From an uncultured Bacteroides sp. (GTDB lineage: Bacteria; Bacteroidota; Bacteroidia; Cytophagales; Cyclobacteriaceae), in contig CABHOV010000072.1 of the NCBI GenBank assembly GCA_902168185.1, forward strand, positions 1 to 64,000: a DNA stretch of 64,000 bases, written 5' to 3'. Positions within the stretch are counted from its first letter, which is position 1, and each line of letters starts with the position of its first letter. The notes under the pieces are model-generated. The model did no database searches, was not told where the DNA came from, and saw only the letters and a program-made list of their open reading frames with translations. The translations under genes were made by a program, and so were the position numbers. This document shows positions 17,972 through 27,492 of this stretch, piece after piece.

Positions 17972-18973
17972 TTGAATACTAGTTGGCATCCCGCAAATTT
18001 TACTCGTACTCCTAACGAGCCACCTCGAATACTGCCAATAGAGGCTCTTGTGAGACCTCAGTGGTCAGTAATGATTCCGGTTTATAATGCTGGTCCCTTT
18101 CTGAAGGAATCTATACTGAGTGTGTTGAAGCAAGCACAAGACGAAGCAAGCATGCAAATCCAGGTAGTGGATGATTGCAGCACCGATGTTGATGTAGAGT
18201 CATTTGTTTACCAATTGGGTAACGGTCGTATAGAGTACTATCGCCAGCCGTTTAATGTTGGAAGCCTTCGGAATTTTGAAACGTGTATCAACCGGGCAAA
18301 GGGAAAGTATATTCATCTGTTACACAGTGATGATTTGGTTCATCCAGGTTTTTATAACACACTGGAGAGTGTATTTGAAAGATACCCTACGATTGGCGCG
18401 GCATTTTGTCATTACCAGTATATAGATGAGACTGGTAAGGTTGTGCTGGTGCCGGATGCAGAATCCACCGAAGAGGGCATTTTGGAAAATTGGCTGCTTC
18501 GGTTATCGGAGCGACAGCGCATCCAATATGTAGCCATTGCAGTAAAGCGTGAAGTGTATGAAGAACTGGGGGCATTCTATGGAGTACACTATGGCGAGGA
18601 CTGGGAAATGTGGGCAAGAATTGCATCCAAGTATCCATTCGCATATACCCCCGCTATATTGGCATCGTATCGGAGACATGAGAACTCAATTTCTGGTAAG
18701 TCTTTTTCATCAGCACAGAATCTGAATGACCTCGAATTTGTGATGGAGAAGATAAACAGATTTTTACCCGAGCACGAGAGGAAAGCAGCCCTGCAGCGAG
18801 CGAAAAAATTCTATGCGTACTATGCTTTGCGAACAGCAGGCGTTTTATGGGGAAAGTTCAGAGATAGTAAAGGTGCACGAATGCAAATGAAAAAAGCATG
18901 GAGCATGCACCAGGATATCTCCCTGGCATATCAGATTTTAAAAATGGTCGGACGACTAATGATTAACCGATGA
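17972..18973 (+). CDS. family 2 glycosyltransferase (TTG start likely)
   Basis: 333 residues. No ATG lies in frame before the conserved core; the only plausible starts are TTG 17972 or a later GTG, because an in-frame stop sits at 17954-17956. Core signatures are WSVMIPVYNAGPFLKESILS, VDDCSTDVDV and LLHSDDLVHPGFYNTLES, then HYGEDWEMWARIA. DDCS replaces the more common DDGS. The last bases overlap the next gene in ATGA. It is another sugar-transfer step in the same operon. A start after a weak ribosome-binding site suggests it is made by coupling to the upstream gene. Confidence 0.8.
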   Translation: MNTSWHPANFTRTPNEPPRILPIEALVRPQWSVMIPVYNAGPFLKESILSVLKQAQDEASMQIQVVDDCSTDVDVESFVYQLGNGRIEYYRQPFNVGSLRNFETCINRAKGKYIHLLHSDDLVHPGFYNTLESVFERYPTIGAAFCHYQYIDETGKVVLVPDAESTEEGILENWLLRLSERQRIQYVAIAVKREVYEELGAFYGVHYGEDWEMWARIASKYPFAYTPAILASYRRHENSISGKSFSSAQNLNDLEFVMEKINRFLPEHERKAALQRAKKFYAYYALRTAGVLWGKFRDSKGARMQMKKAWSMHQDISLAYQILKMVGRLMINR

Positions 18974-20043
18974 GCAGCCGTGGTGTTTCCGTAGTAATTT
19001 GTACTTACAATGGCGCAAGCAAATTGCCGGAAACCATTCGGTATATAGCCAATCAAAAAGTACCCAAGCATATTCCATGGGAATTTGTCATCATCGATAA
19101 TGCTTCTTCCGACAATACCGCTGCGATAGCCCGTGACGTGTGGAATAAATATAGTTGTCAAAATGATTTTCGAATTGTTCATGAGCCACAACCTGGCTTA
19201 AGCTATGCGCGCACACGGGGCTTTGCCAGCGCACGTTTCGACTATATTTTACTTTGCGATGACGACAACTGGTTGAATCCCCATTATATAGAAAGAGTAT
19301 ACGAAGTAATGTCAGCTCATGAAAATATAGGGGCATTGGGTGGCAACGGTGAACTGGTGTTTGAAGAGGAGCCTCCTGCCTGGGTGCGAGCTTACTCGGT
19401 ATATGCCGCAGGGCAGCAAGCTGAGAAAAGTGGCATGGCAAAACGCAACACCGTATACGGTGCTGGCTGCGTAATCCGTAAGTCTGCATATGATATACTT
19501 CAACTGGCAGGATACCGAAGCCTTCTAACAGACCGGCTTGGAAAGGAGCTTAGCTCAGGTGGTGACTACGAACTATGCCTGGCACTTGTTATCGCAGGCT
19601 TTCATATTTGGTATGACGAGCAATTGACCTTCAAACATTTTATTACCAAGGACCGGATCACAATGGAGTACTATAAAAAGTACTTAAAGGAAAGCGCCAA
19701 ATGTTTTGAAGTCCTTAATCCCTATAAGGTGATCTGTGAATGGAAGACTTTAAACGTAAAGAGTTTTCGACTTCGAATGGCTCAATCGTTATTCTATTTC
19801 ATCAGAACGTTTGTTAAGCTGGAAATAATGAAAGCCAGAGTAAAAAAGGATGATGAGCGGTATACAATCCTGTCATTACAATCATATTCAGTCAGGCACA
19901 TGATTGAAGTATATACCAAGAACTGGAAAAAGATAATAGCAAACTATAAACACGGCAAAGTACTTCAACAGAAATTTTCAAAGACATCCCGTTGGAAATT
20001 CCTGGAAACAGCAAAGGCCTCACTGTTGTCCATTACGAAATAG
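18970..20043 (+). CDS. family 2 glycosyltransferase, last gene of the polysaccharide operon
   Basis: 357 residues; ATG overlaps the previous stop by 4 bases. GT2 signatures: GVSVVICTYNGASKLPETIR, IDNASSDNTAAIA and LLCDDDNWLNPHYIERVYEV, then GAGCVIRKSAYDIL and LSSGGDYELCLALV. It closely resembles Bacteroidota glycosyltransferases that use a CDDDN metal site. A long basic C-terminal helix region follows. The operon ends here: the next gene is on the other strand, 31 bp away. Confidence 0.85.
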   Translation: MSSRGVSVVICTYNGASKLPETIRYIANQKVPKHIPWEFVIIDNASSDNTAAIARDVWNKYSCQNDFRIVHEPQPGLSYARTRGFASARFDYILLCDDDNWLNPHYIERVYEVMSAHENIGALGGNGELVFEEEPPAWVRAYSVYAAGQQAEKSGMAKRNTVYGAGCVIRKSAYDILQLAGYRSLLTDRLGKELSSGGDYELCLALVIAGFHIWYDEQLTFKHFITKDRITMEYYKKYLKESAKCFEVLNPYKVICEWKTLNVKSFRLRMAQSLFYFIRTFVKLEIMKARVKKDDERYTILSLQSYSVRHMIEVYTKNWKKIIANYKHGKVLQQKFSKTSRWKFLETAKASLLSITK

Positions 20044-20074
20044 CACTGCCTATATTTAACTGCGGCCGAAGACA

Positions 20075-20455
20075 CTATACCCTTGTGCTCTTTGCAGAGA
20101 GTTCGTTATACATTACAGAGATGATAAAAAACGCAGCACCGATTTCATCAAAAAAGATCGTAAGTCCCAGGATAGCCCCCGAATAACTGTTGGTTCTTTT
20201 CATGTCCTGGTAAACAATAGCTGTCGTAATCAAATTCATGATAAAGCGGGGAATGAGGTAGATGGTCTGCAAGTACGCTGCATTCTCCACACCAAAATTG
20301 TCTGCTAACAAACCGAATAACGCTGTACTTCCAACATCTAACACATAACCAATAACCATAAAAACAGTGAGTAGTGTTGCGTACTTCTTGAGTAACCGTA
20401 TACAATTAGTGTCTTTAGCAAAGTGTTGAATATTATCCAGAATTTCGGTACTCAT
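20075..20455 (-). CDS. small membrane protein of unknown function
   Basis: 126 residues if translation begins at the ATG reading MSTEILDNIQHF (20455); an upstream ATG at 20500 would start inside an inverted repeat and is less likely. Three or four hydrophobic helices are visible (about 27-55, 68-90 and 98-122). No conserved motif is recognised. It is the only gene between the convergent glycan operon and the ELWxxDGT gene. Integral inner-membrane location is clear; function is not. Confidence 0.55.
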   Translation of the reverse strand: MSTEILDNIQHFAKDTNCIRLLKKYATLLTVFMVIGYVLDVGSTALFGLLADNFGVENAAYLQTIYLIPRFIMNLITTAIVYQDMKRTNSYSGAILGLTIFFDEIGAAFFIISVMYNELSAKSTRV

Positions 20456-20499
20456 CGTAAATTTAAATTTTGTAATATATAGTAATTGCAATTTTGACA

Positions 20500-20539
20500 A
20501 TACTACACCTTAACAACGTAAGTGCTAAAGTGTAGTATT
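20500..20539. repeat. inverted repeat upstream of small membrane protein gene
   Basis: Arms AATACTACAC (20500-20509) and GTGTAGTATT (20530-20539) are perfect 10-bp complements around a 20-nt centre. The site lies 45 bp before the chosen start of the membrane protein and 64 bp after the ELWxxDGT gene stop, so it could be an operator for the first or a terminator of the second. Confidence 0.4.
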
Positions 20540-20602
20540 AGTATAGTATATAATTTCCTGATTAGGAAATAGATGCAATATGATCAGACGCACCAAATGA
20601 AA

Positions 20603-23461
20603 TTACTTTTTAATAAACCGTGCGCGGTAAATTCCTTTTGCGCTCTTAACCATCACAATGTAACTACCCGAACGGTATGTTTCGATGTGAATATCGAATG
20701 TATCCGCGATATCGCCTGGCGCGGATCGCTGCTCCACCAAACCGCCTTTGCTATCATAAATTGATATGCTATAGATGGGCGCACCATTCTTCGTCTTCAC
20801 CGATAAAACTCTTGATGATGGATTGGGATATATCGTCAACGTATGCTCCAGGGACTCCTCTACCCCCGTCACTACGTTAAAGTCTGCTTTCCACAACTCG
20901 TAATCACCATTCCATTCGTCGGCTTGAAAGAAGGCCACTTTATCCAATACATATACATCAGAAGATATATTGACACCATCTTCCACAAACACGGTTCCGG
21001 CTTCCGTGCCATCACTCTTCCATAATTGACTAAACCCCGTCAGATCCTGAATAAAGAAATACAGGATGTCGTCAACTATAAATATTTTTTGTACATAGTG
21101 ATATCCACTTCCCAAGTCAATGTGTTTCACGGGCAAAGTCTGTGCTTCCGTGCCATTGCTTTTCCAAAGCGTAACGCCACCGTTGTAGTCATACGCTATA
21201 AAGTAAAAAAGATCATGCAGCAGGACTTCCGTTGAGAAGAGCACAACCTCATCGGTTGAGGCAAGTGTCTTTACCATGACTGTACCAGCCTGCGTTCCAT
21301 CAGTCTTCCAAAGATTGTACTCATCTGACACATGAAACCGGAAAAACAAGTTGTTATTAAAAGCATGGAGTCCTTCAATATTTCCCGCGTCCGTACTTTT
21401 CACAAGCGCTGTTCCTTCTGTCGTGCCATCGGTCTTCCAAAGTCCGGCTTCCCCGTTTGTAGGTGATGCCAGGAAGTATACAGTATTTTGTGCACTGGCA
21501 AAATTATATATATAGCTATCTCTATTCCCAGCCTCTATATCTTTTAGCAGCTTTGTGCCCGCCTCCGTACCATCGCTGATCCAAAGCTCTTTCCCCTCAT
21601 CCTCTGTGGAAGCAACCATATATATTTTGCCGTTGTTGAAAAGTGGAGCATTGATATAAAAATCTCCGTCCGCATCTCCCAGCGTAGCAACTTTCTGGGT
21701 TCCGGCAGCCGTGCCATCACTCTGCCAAAGTTCACGGGCACTACCTGCAAGTGTTGTGAAATATAGTATGTTATCTCCCACGATAAGTTCCAGTGGATAG
21801 TTGGTGCCTGCGCCTTCTACCAAATCCTTTACCATCGTGGTGCCCTCGCCAGTGCCATCACTTTTCCAAAGTTCCCTTCCATAAGTCGATGTTTCAGCAA
21901 AGAAGTAAAACGCGTTGTTAAATGCAGTCAAATATATAGGTTGGCTACCCGTGACGCCTGGCTCAATATCCTTTACAAGCGTGGTACCTTGATCAGTGCC
22001 ATCGCTTTTCCATAGCTCTGCGCCATGGTCGGGGTCAGAGGCGACAAAATATACTATACCATTCAGGGACACAAACTCATGGGGAGATGAGGCATAGGTT
22101 TTAGTAAGTGACAGGTCTTTTACCAGAGCGGTTCCTTCCTCGGTGCCATTGCTGCCCCAGAGCTCCTCTCCCAGCGCTTGCGTATATCCGGTAAAGTAAG
22201 CGTTGTTATTCAGGATTACAATTTCCCCGGAAGCTCCGGACTCTGCACCCGCGAGTATATCTTTTACCAGCTTCGTTCCTGCACTGGTACCATCGCTTTT
22301 CCAAAGCTCATATCCATGCGTGCCATCATTTACAATAAAGTATAATGTATTATCACTTGCTGCAAAACTGGAGAATGCTATACCATCGTCATTGGCTATT
22401 TTTTCCTTTACCATCACAGTTCCTGCAGGAGTGCCATCACTTTTCCAAAGTTCACCATCCGAAATAAAATATATAGCATTGCCCATCCGATACAGGAAAT
22501 GGATGTCAGCATCATCGCGTTCTTTTATGGCAACTGTCCCGTTTTCTGTGCCATCGCTTTTCCAAAGTCCGATCACACTCGCAGATGACAATGCGCGAAA
22601 GTATAGATTACCATTCAGCGCCGTTAGCTCATAGGGATAGCTTCCATCCGCCCCGGAAAATATATCTTTCACTTGTATCGTACCGGCTTCCGTACCATCG
22701 CTTTTCCAGAGCTCCGTTCCTTTACCAGCAGCGTTGGCACTGAAATATAGCACTCCATTTACATTGGTAAGTGATTCAGGTATACTAGTGCCTGAACCCG
22801 GCAGTATATCTTTTACTAATACAGTACCCGCTTCGGTGCCATCACTTTTCCAAAGCTCATCTCCCGTAGCCGGTGTACCTGCTCTAAAGAATAATGTGCC
22901 ATTTACATTGGTAAGACCTGACGGTCCACTGGATGGATAGCCGGGAACAATATCTTTCACCAGCACGGTCCCTTCTTCCGTTCCATCAGTCTTCCAGAGT
23001 TCCATGCCATAGTCATAGGTCTGTGCTGTAAAGTAAAGCGTGCCATTTACATTGGTGAACGAGGTGGGATAGCCGGAATCAAAACCAGGTACTATATCTT
23101 TGACCATTACCGTGCCTTCCTCCGTACCATCCGTCTTCCACAGCTCTGCACCATTCGCATTGTCCTGTCCTGTGAAATATACTGTGTTACCAACGGCAAC
23201 AAAATAGGTTGATGCACTCCAGCTCATTACTGAAACTTTATAAATAACATGCGTGCCTTCCGCAGTTCCATCGCTCACACCAATGCCACTACGGTCATTG
23301 ACGCCCGCGTGAAAGTAAATCTTACCCCCCGCACTGGTCTTATAGAACAATGCCGTAGAGTTGTCAGGATCGCTTTGGTCGTTAATATCCTTTACCAATG
23401 ATATTTGTGCGGAAAGTTTACCTGCAGAAAGCAACAGGATTACCAGTAACAGAGGCCTCAT
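20603..23461 (-). CDS. secreted ELWxxDGT-repeat protein with T9SS type A sorting domain
   Basis: 952 residues with a signal peptide (MRPLLLVILLLSAGKLSAQ). The body is about 17 repeats of ~48 residues, each built around ELWKSDGTEAGTVLVKDI and a second strand such as NGTLYFTA, the ELWxxDGT repeat family. Together they should form a beta-propeller-like chain. The C-terminal ~80 residues start LTIYPNPSSRVLSVK and end SYIVMVKSAKGIYRARFIKK, the T9SS type A sorting domain, so the protein is exported through the type IX pore. Two repeats have Asn in place of Asp (GSNGTEEGT, KSNGTEAQT). Function of the family is unknown. The DNA is correspondingly repetitive. Confidence 0.9.
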   Translation of the reverse strand: MRPLLLVILLLSAGKLSAQISLVKDINDQSDPDNSTALFYKTSAGGKIYFHAGVNDRSGIGVSDGTAEGTHVIYKVSVMSWSASTYFVAVGNTVYFTGQDNANGAELWKTDGTEEGTVMVKDIVPGFDSGYPTSFTNVNGTLYFTAQTYDYGMELWKTDGTEEGTVLVKDIVPGYPSSGPSGLTNVNGTLFFRAGTPATGDELWKSDGTEAGTVLVKDILPGSGTSIPESLTNVNGVLYFSANAAGKGTELWKSDGTEAGTIQVKDIFSGADGSYPYELTALNGNLYFRALSSASVIGLWKSDGTENGTVAIKERDDADIHFLYRMGNAIYFISDGELWKSDGTPAGTVMVKEKIANDDGIAFSSFAASDNTLYFIVNDGTHGYELWKSDGTSAGTKLVKDILAGAESGASGEIVILNNNAYFTGYTQALGEELWGSNGTEEGTALVKDLSLTKTYASSPHEFVSLNGIVYFVASDPDHGAELWKSDGTDQGTTLVKDIEPGVTGSQPIYLTAFNNAFYFFAETSTYGRELWKSDGTGEGTTMVKDLVEGAGTNYPLELIVGDNILYFTTLAGSARELWQSDGTAAGTQKVATLGDADGDFYINAPLFNNGKIYMVASTEDEGKELWISDGTEAGTKLLKDIEAGNRDSYIYNFASAQNTVYFLASPTNGEAGLWKTDGTTEGTALVKSTDAGNIEGLHAFNNNLFFRFHVSDEYNLWKTDGTQAGTVMVKTLASTDEVVLFSTEVLLHDLFYFIAYDYNGGVTLWKSNGTEAQTLPVKHIDLGSGYHYVQKIFIVDDILYFFIQDLTGFSQLWKSDGTEAGTVFVEDGVNISSDVYVLDKVAFFQADEWNGDYELWKADFNVVTGVEESLEHTLTIYPNPSSRVLSVKTKNGAPIYSISIYDSKGGLVEQRSAPGDIADTFDIHIETYRSGSYIVMVKSAKGIYRARFIKK

Positions 23462-23777
23462 ATATATTTAAAAAATGGTTAGGTCTAAACAAACGGCAGT
23501 ATATATGCCGATAAAAATAGTAAAAAATACGTACGTATATGCCGTAAAAACAATAAGAAAATTTGATACTACGACTGGCTACCCTAACGATATCCCTGGG
23601 TGTTTTTGATAATGCTGTGAGTCGTTGCGAATGCCGCGATCGGCCAGTAAGATTGCCGTAATTACACCCTGACTATTTCAGTAAAGGTTCCTAGGTTTAC
23701 ATTGTAATTCACGCGGTAACGCGCGTTGCATCAGCTACCGCTGGGAGACCACCGTGGATACATAAACTTTACATTAT
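23462..23777. other. intergenic region between divergent ELWxxDGT and DinB genes
   Basis: 316 bp between two divergent genes, so it must hold both promoters. It contains a short inverted repeat CGGCA (23494-23498) / TGCCG (23506-23510) with an ATATAT centre close to the ELWxxDGT start. No convincing ORF, RNA gene or exact TAnnTTTG promoter box was found by eye. Confidence 0.5.
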
Positions 23778-24284
23778 ATGGAAATGAGAATTCCCGATGC
23801 ATTGGAAAACGTCACAGCAGAACTTTTCGAATTGCTTAATTCCTTTCAGGAGGATCAAATCAATCTTGTACCCTTCGAAGGAAGCTGGACAGCGGCACAA
23901 GTAGCCGATCATCTTTACCGATCGGATTCATCTGTTATCGATTCACTTTATGGAGAAACCACCTTTACGCTGCGTAACCCGGATGAAAAAATAGCCCAGC
24001 TCAAGGAAGTGTTTTTGAATTTTGAGGTGAAATTAAAATCGCCTGAAATTGTTCTCCCTTCTCTGACCACCTTCGATCGAGAGAACGTAATTAACAAGCT
24101 AAAATCCTCTCGCCAGAAGTTAGTGCAAGCCAGCACCACGTTAAACCTTTCCGAGACCAGCCAACACCCCGCGCTAGGAGAATTGACCCGGCTGGAGTTC
24201 TTTGCCTTTGTGATATACCACACACAACGACATATACATCAACTGGAAAATATATACCATCATGTGCACACGGTAGTGCAATGA
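23778..24284 (+). CDS. DinB-like four-helix-bundle protein
   Basis: 168 residues. The pattern fits the DinB/YfiT superfamily: SWTAAQVADHLY with the first metal-ligand His (residue 45), a central helix region, and FFAFVIYHTQRHIHQLENIY carrying the second and third His ligands near the C-terminus. Proteins of this group bind a divalent metal and often act as thiol-dependent transferases; the actual reaction here is unknown. It is a single gene that converges on the permease gene. Confidence 0.75.
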   Translation: MEMRIPDALENVTAELFELLNSFQEDQINLVPFEGSWTAAQVADHLYRSDSSVIDSLYGETTFTLRNPDEKIAQLKEVFLNFEVKLKSPEIVLPSLTTFDRENVINKLKSSRQKLVQASTTLNLSETSQHPALGELTRLEFFAFVIYHTQRHIHQLENIYHHVHTVVQ

Positions 24285-24294
24285 TGCACTGCCG
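24271..24294 (+). terminator. hairpin spanning the DinB gene stop codon
   Basis: CGGTAGTGCA (24271-24280) pairs with TGCACTGCCG (24285-24294) over 10 bp with a single T-G wobble; the 4-nt loop contains the stop codon. It lies in the short 42-bp space between convergent genes. A T-run is missing, so efficiency as a terminator is uncertain. Confidence 0.4.
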
Positions 24295-24326
24295 TATATC
24301 TAATGTTTGGAAATGGCAACCGGGTG

Positions 24327-26954
24327 TTACTCATTTTTGAGGACCTCTGCAGGATTGCTTCGCGCAACTTTCAGCGTCTGGGAGCCGATCATTACCGTTG
24401 CTAGTACAAGTGTAACCAACAGCCCGGTTACCAGCTCAGTGAAATGTATAGGTTGATGATATGCGAAATTTACCAAAACCACTTTATCAAAGAGAATATA
24501 GGTTGCAGGCAACGCTATAAGTGCTGCGATGGCCAGTAGTACTATAAATCCCTTGCTTAGCAGGTATATCAATCTTCGTTCACTCGCTCCCAGTACTTTG
24601 CGTATACTAATCTCTTTCAATCGCGTCTCCGTTGTGAACACAACCATTCCCAGCAGTCCCATAAAGGCAATGCAGACTGCAAGAAATGACAGGAAGCCAA
24701 TCAACTTTACCATCACCGAGAATTGCTGATACGCCTCTTCGATCTGTTCGCTGTAGAACCTGGCTTCGAGCGGATGAAAAGGATCAATCTTTTTCCAGGC
24801 TTTCTCCATCGCAGTAAAAGTAGCGGGCCAATCACTGGTCTTGATTTTTGCATTGATATAGCCATAGGTGTCTATACCCGAATGTCGTAATACCAAGGGT
24901 TGAATTTCATCTTCCAGGGTTCCATAGTGGAAGTCTTTCACAACCCCTACAATTGTTAATTTCTTCCCATCTATCGTGACCTCTTCCCCGATTGCCTTGG
25001 CGGGATCGCGGCCTGCCATATTGAATCGATGCAAGATCTGTTCGTTAACAATCACTTCTGTTTCATCGGCTTCTTTCGTCTTCGGATTAAAGTTTCGTCC
25101 CGCCAGAAACGTATGTTGATGCAAGGGCAAATAATTTTCATCTACCATATTTACCCATACATTTGCAGAATCTTTTAGCTTCTCATATTTCAATTGCGTT
25201 CCATATATATTTCCAAGGCTTGTTACCAGGAGTGATCTGGATACATCTTCAACTTCCGGTAATTCTTTCAAGTCTTTAACAAAGAGATCACCATTGACTC
25301 CGTTGATTTTAATATTCACAATGTTGTCCGTTGTAAAACCCAGATCGAAGGTGAGAAAGCTCCTATACTGTTTATAGCCTATAATAGTAGCGGTAATAAA
25401 AATCAGGGAGAAAGTATATTGAATAACAATCATTGCCTTGCGCATCGTTACATGCCGGAATACCTGAAGTGATGAAGCGTCTTTCAGCACCTTAATGGTA
25501 TTGAGCCGTGCAAAGAAAAGGGCTGGTAAAATGCCGGCTACTATACCTACACCAATGGCCATGAGCAGAAACCAGAAGATCAATCGTGGTGAAAGGTCCA
25601 ATGAAAGGAGGTCCTGAAAATGAGGTGAGAGTGAAAGAAATTGTGTCCGCAGAAGCAGGAACATTGCCAGTGATAACACCAGGGCAAGCAGTGATATAAT
25701 GATGGCTTCCGCTACGAACTGTCCAATCACGTGCGTCTTTTTAGCCCCCATAACTTTGCGAATTCCTACTTCGCGCGATCGCCTCAACGACCGTGCAATC
25801 GAAAGGTTGGTATAATTAAAACATGCCGACAGAATTACGATCAACGCAAGTCCTGCCATAATCCATATCGCTATTTTATTGATTGAGGGACCTATCGGAT
25901 TTGCATTTTTAGATTGTAAAGCAATTTCATGCAGGGGCTGAAGTTTCAATTCTATTTTTCTATTGTCAAGCGGTATATTTTCTTTTACACTTAGCTTATT
26001 CAGGCTGGCTTGTATGTGCTCGGGATTACTGCCTTCAGAAAGAACGATATAGGTATAATTTGAATATATATTGGTCCAATCCATAAAGCCCCCATCCTCG
26101 GAAATATTATTCATTTCCGCATTGACGAAGGAGGCCAGTACGTCAAAACGCATGTGTGAAAGCTTGGGTATATCTTTCATTACACCCGTCACGATATAGT
26201 TTGCTGTATCGAATTTAACAGACTGCCCAAGCGCGTTGCCTGCTCCAAAAATCTTTTTAGCAGACTTCTCTGTAAGCACAATGGAGTAAGGCTCTTTTAG
26301 TGCAGTCTTCATATCGCCCTGCAGCAGCGGAAATGAGAACACGCTGAAGAAAGCTTCATCTGCCCATATACCAGATATAGGAATGGTGGCCTCACCAACC
26401 TTGGCATCACCGCCAAATCCCCTTCGCAGAAGGGTTACCTTTTCAATGCCGCTAATGGTTTCCTGTATTTTTCGGCCTGCCTTCACAGACGAAGTCGCTA
26501 AGCTAAACGGACGTTGGTCGGTACGTTGATCCGTTGTGTTGACGCGGTATATTCTTTCACCATTTTCATGAAAGTCATCATACGAAAACAAGTCCGAAAC
26601 AAAGGCAATCATCAGCAATCCAACGCACATGCTAATGGCCAGACCGATGATGTTGATACCGGAAAATAATTTATTGCGCACGATGCTGCGCCCTGAAGTC
26701 TTGATATAGCTGCCAATCATAATCCAATGAATTAAGAGGTTTATAAATTCTGGTTTGCGAACAGTATACGATCTGAAGAACTTGAAGACATCCATTATAT
26801 AGATGAGCCGAGCACGCCAGAGTCCTTTCGTTTTCAGGTTACGTTCAAAGTATTCGTGAAGATCACCTTGCAGATCTTCAAGCAGTGCAGGGCGACAATA
26901 CCATTCGAGAAACCGTTCAGCCCATCGGGGTGGATGCATGGATTGTTTTTTCAT
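24327..26954 (-). CDS. MacB/FtsX-type ABC transporter permease with prefix domain
   Basis: 875 residues from ATG 26954, which overlaps the PadR stop in ATGA. Residues 1-60 (PRWAERFLEWYCRPALLEDL, then GDLHEYFERNLKTKGLWRA) are the permease-prefix segment seen in Bacteroidota transporters paired with PadR regulators. Then comes a first transmembrane helix, a MacB-like periplasmic core domain, three helices with the conserved SREVGIRKVMGAKK loop, one more helix and periplasmic domain, and a last set of three helices with LKEISIRKVLGASERRLIYL. These are two FtsX units in one chain. Such permeases export peptides or act in mechanotransmission, with an ATPase encoded elsewhere. No ATPase of the LolD/MacB type is adjacent. 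Confidence 0.88.
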   Translation of the reverse strand: MKKQSMHPPRWAERFLEWYCRPALLEDLQGDLHEYFERNLKTKGLWRARLIYIMDVFKFFRSYTVRKPEFINLLIHWIMIGSYIKTSGRSIVRNKLFSGINIIGLAISMCVGLLMIAFVSDLFSYDDFHENGERIYRVNTTDQRTDQRPFSLATSSVKAGRKIQETISGIEKVTLLRRGFGGDAKVGEATIPISGIWADEAFFSVFSFPLLQGDMKTALKEPYSIVLTEKSAKKIFGAGNALGQSVKFDTANYIVTGVMKDIPKLSHMRFDVLASFVNAEMNNISEDGGFMDWTNIYSNYTYIVLSEGSNPEHIQASLNKLSVKENIPLDNRKIELKLQPLHEIALQSKNANPIGPSINKIAIWIMAGLALIVILSACFNYTNLSIARSLRRSREVGIRKVMGAKKTHVIGQFVAEAIIISLLALVLSLAMFLLLRTQFLSLSPHFQDLLSLDLSPRLIFWFLLMAIGVGIVAGILPALFFARLNTIKVLKDASSLQVFRHVTMRKAMIVIQYTFSLIFITATIIGYKQYRSFLTFDLGFTTDNIVNIKINGVNGDLFVKDLKELPEVEDVSRSLLVTSLGNIYGTQLKYEKLKDSANVWVNMVDENYLPLHQHTFLAGRNFNPKTKEADETEVIVNEQILHRFNMAGRDPAKAIGEEVTIDGKKLTIVGVVKDFHYGTLEDEIQPLVLRHSGIDTYGYINAKIKTSDWPATFTAMEKAWKKIDPFHPLEARFYSEQIEEAYQQFSVMVKLIGFLSFLAVCIAFMGLLGMVVFTTETRLKEISIRKVLGASERRLIYLLSKGFIVLLAIAALIALPATYILFDKVVLVNFAYHQPIHFTELVTGLLVTLVLATVMIGSQTLKVARSNPAEVLKNE

Positions 26955-27286
26955 GAGGCTCCCTTTAGTATAAAGTCCGGTATACGATTCCAAAGTTGGT
27001 CGCGTACTTCTTTTGCTTTGATAAGCGCAGCCTTTCCCCCACTTGTTACGGTATAGTATCTTTTCCGTTTTCCGCCACGCGTGCTGGTCGCCTCTCCCAA
27101 TTTACTTTTCACAAAACCTTTTTCTTCCAGGCGATTCAGCACAGCATGTACAACACCGAGCTTTACTGCGCGGCCTGTACTTTTTTCCAGCTCATCACAA
27201 ACAGCTACACTATAGGCATCATTTATTAAAGCGGCAATCGTAAGCAAAACGATTTCTTCAAACTCACCGAGGTTTGTTCCTTTCAT
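26951..27286 (-). CDS. PadR family transcriptional regulator
   Basis: 111 residues. The winged-helix pattern is clear: LGEFEEIVLLTIAALINDAY, GVVHAVLNRLEEKGFVKSKL as recognition helix and turn, then GGKRKRYYTVTSGGKAAL for the wing and C-terminal helix. It is short, without a long C-terminal dimerisation helix, as in the PadR-s2 subgroup. Its stop overlaps the start of the permease gene, so the two form an operon, and the regulator probably represses it in response to an envelope ligand. Signal unknown. Confidence 0.88.
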   Translation of the reverse strand: MKGTNLGEFEEIVLLTIAALINDAYSVAVCDELEKSTGRAVKLGVVHAVLNRLEEKGFVKSKLGEATSTRGGKRKRYYTVTSGGKAALIKAKEVRDQLWNRIPDFILKGAS

Positions 27287-27492
27287 TGATGATTAATTAC
27301 GTAAATGTATGTAAAATAGTTTTGAGAATGCAAAACATTGTTAAAAATAGAATGAGAGCCAACGCTCCCGTATAGCGATCACGGGTTGAAACATAAGGGA
27401 TGATTGCCTGCTTGAATGGAAAGATATATAGTACGGAAAGTTGACCGCCTATAGCATAACCTCCAAAGAATTCGATGACGCTGAATATAGCT

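Noticed and set aside
17954-17975. Possible frameshift: ATG at 17958 gives a five-residue peptide just before the GT2 frame
   Set aside because: The GT2 frame is complete from TTG 17972 and has all motifs. A non-ATG start explains it without a sequencing error.
20603-23461. Repeated DNA suggesting a CRISPR-like or satellite array
   Set aside because: The repeats encode in-frame ELWxxDGT units of one protein and differ at third codon positions, which shows protein-level repetition.
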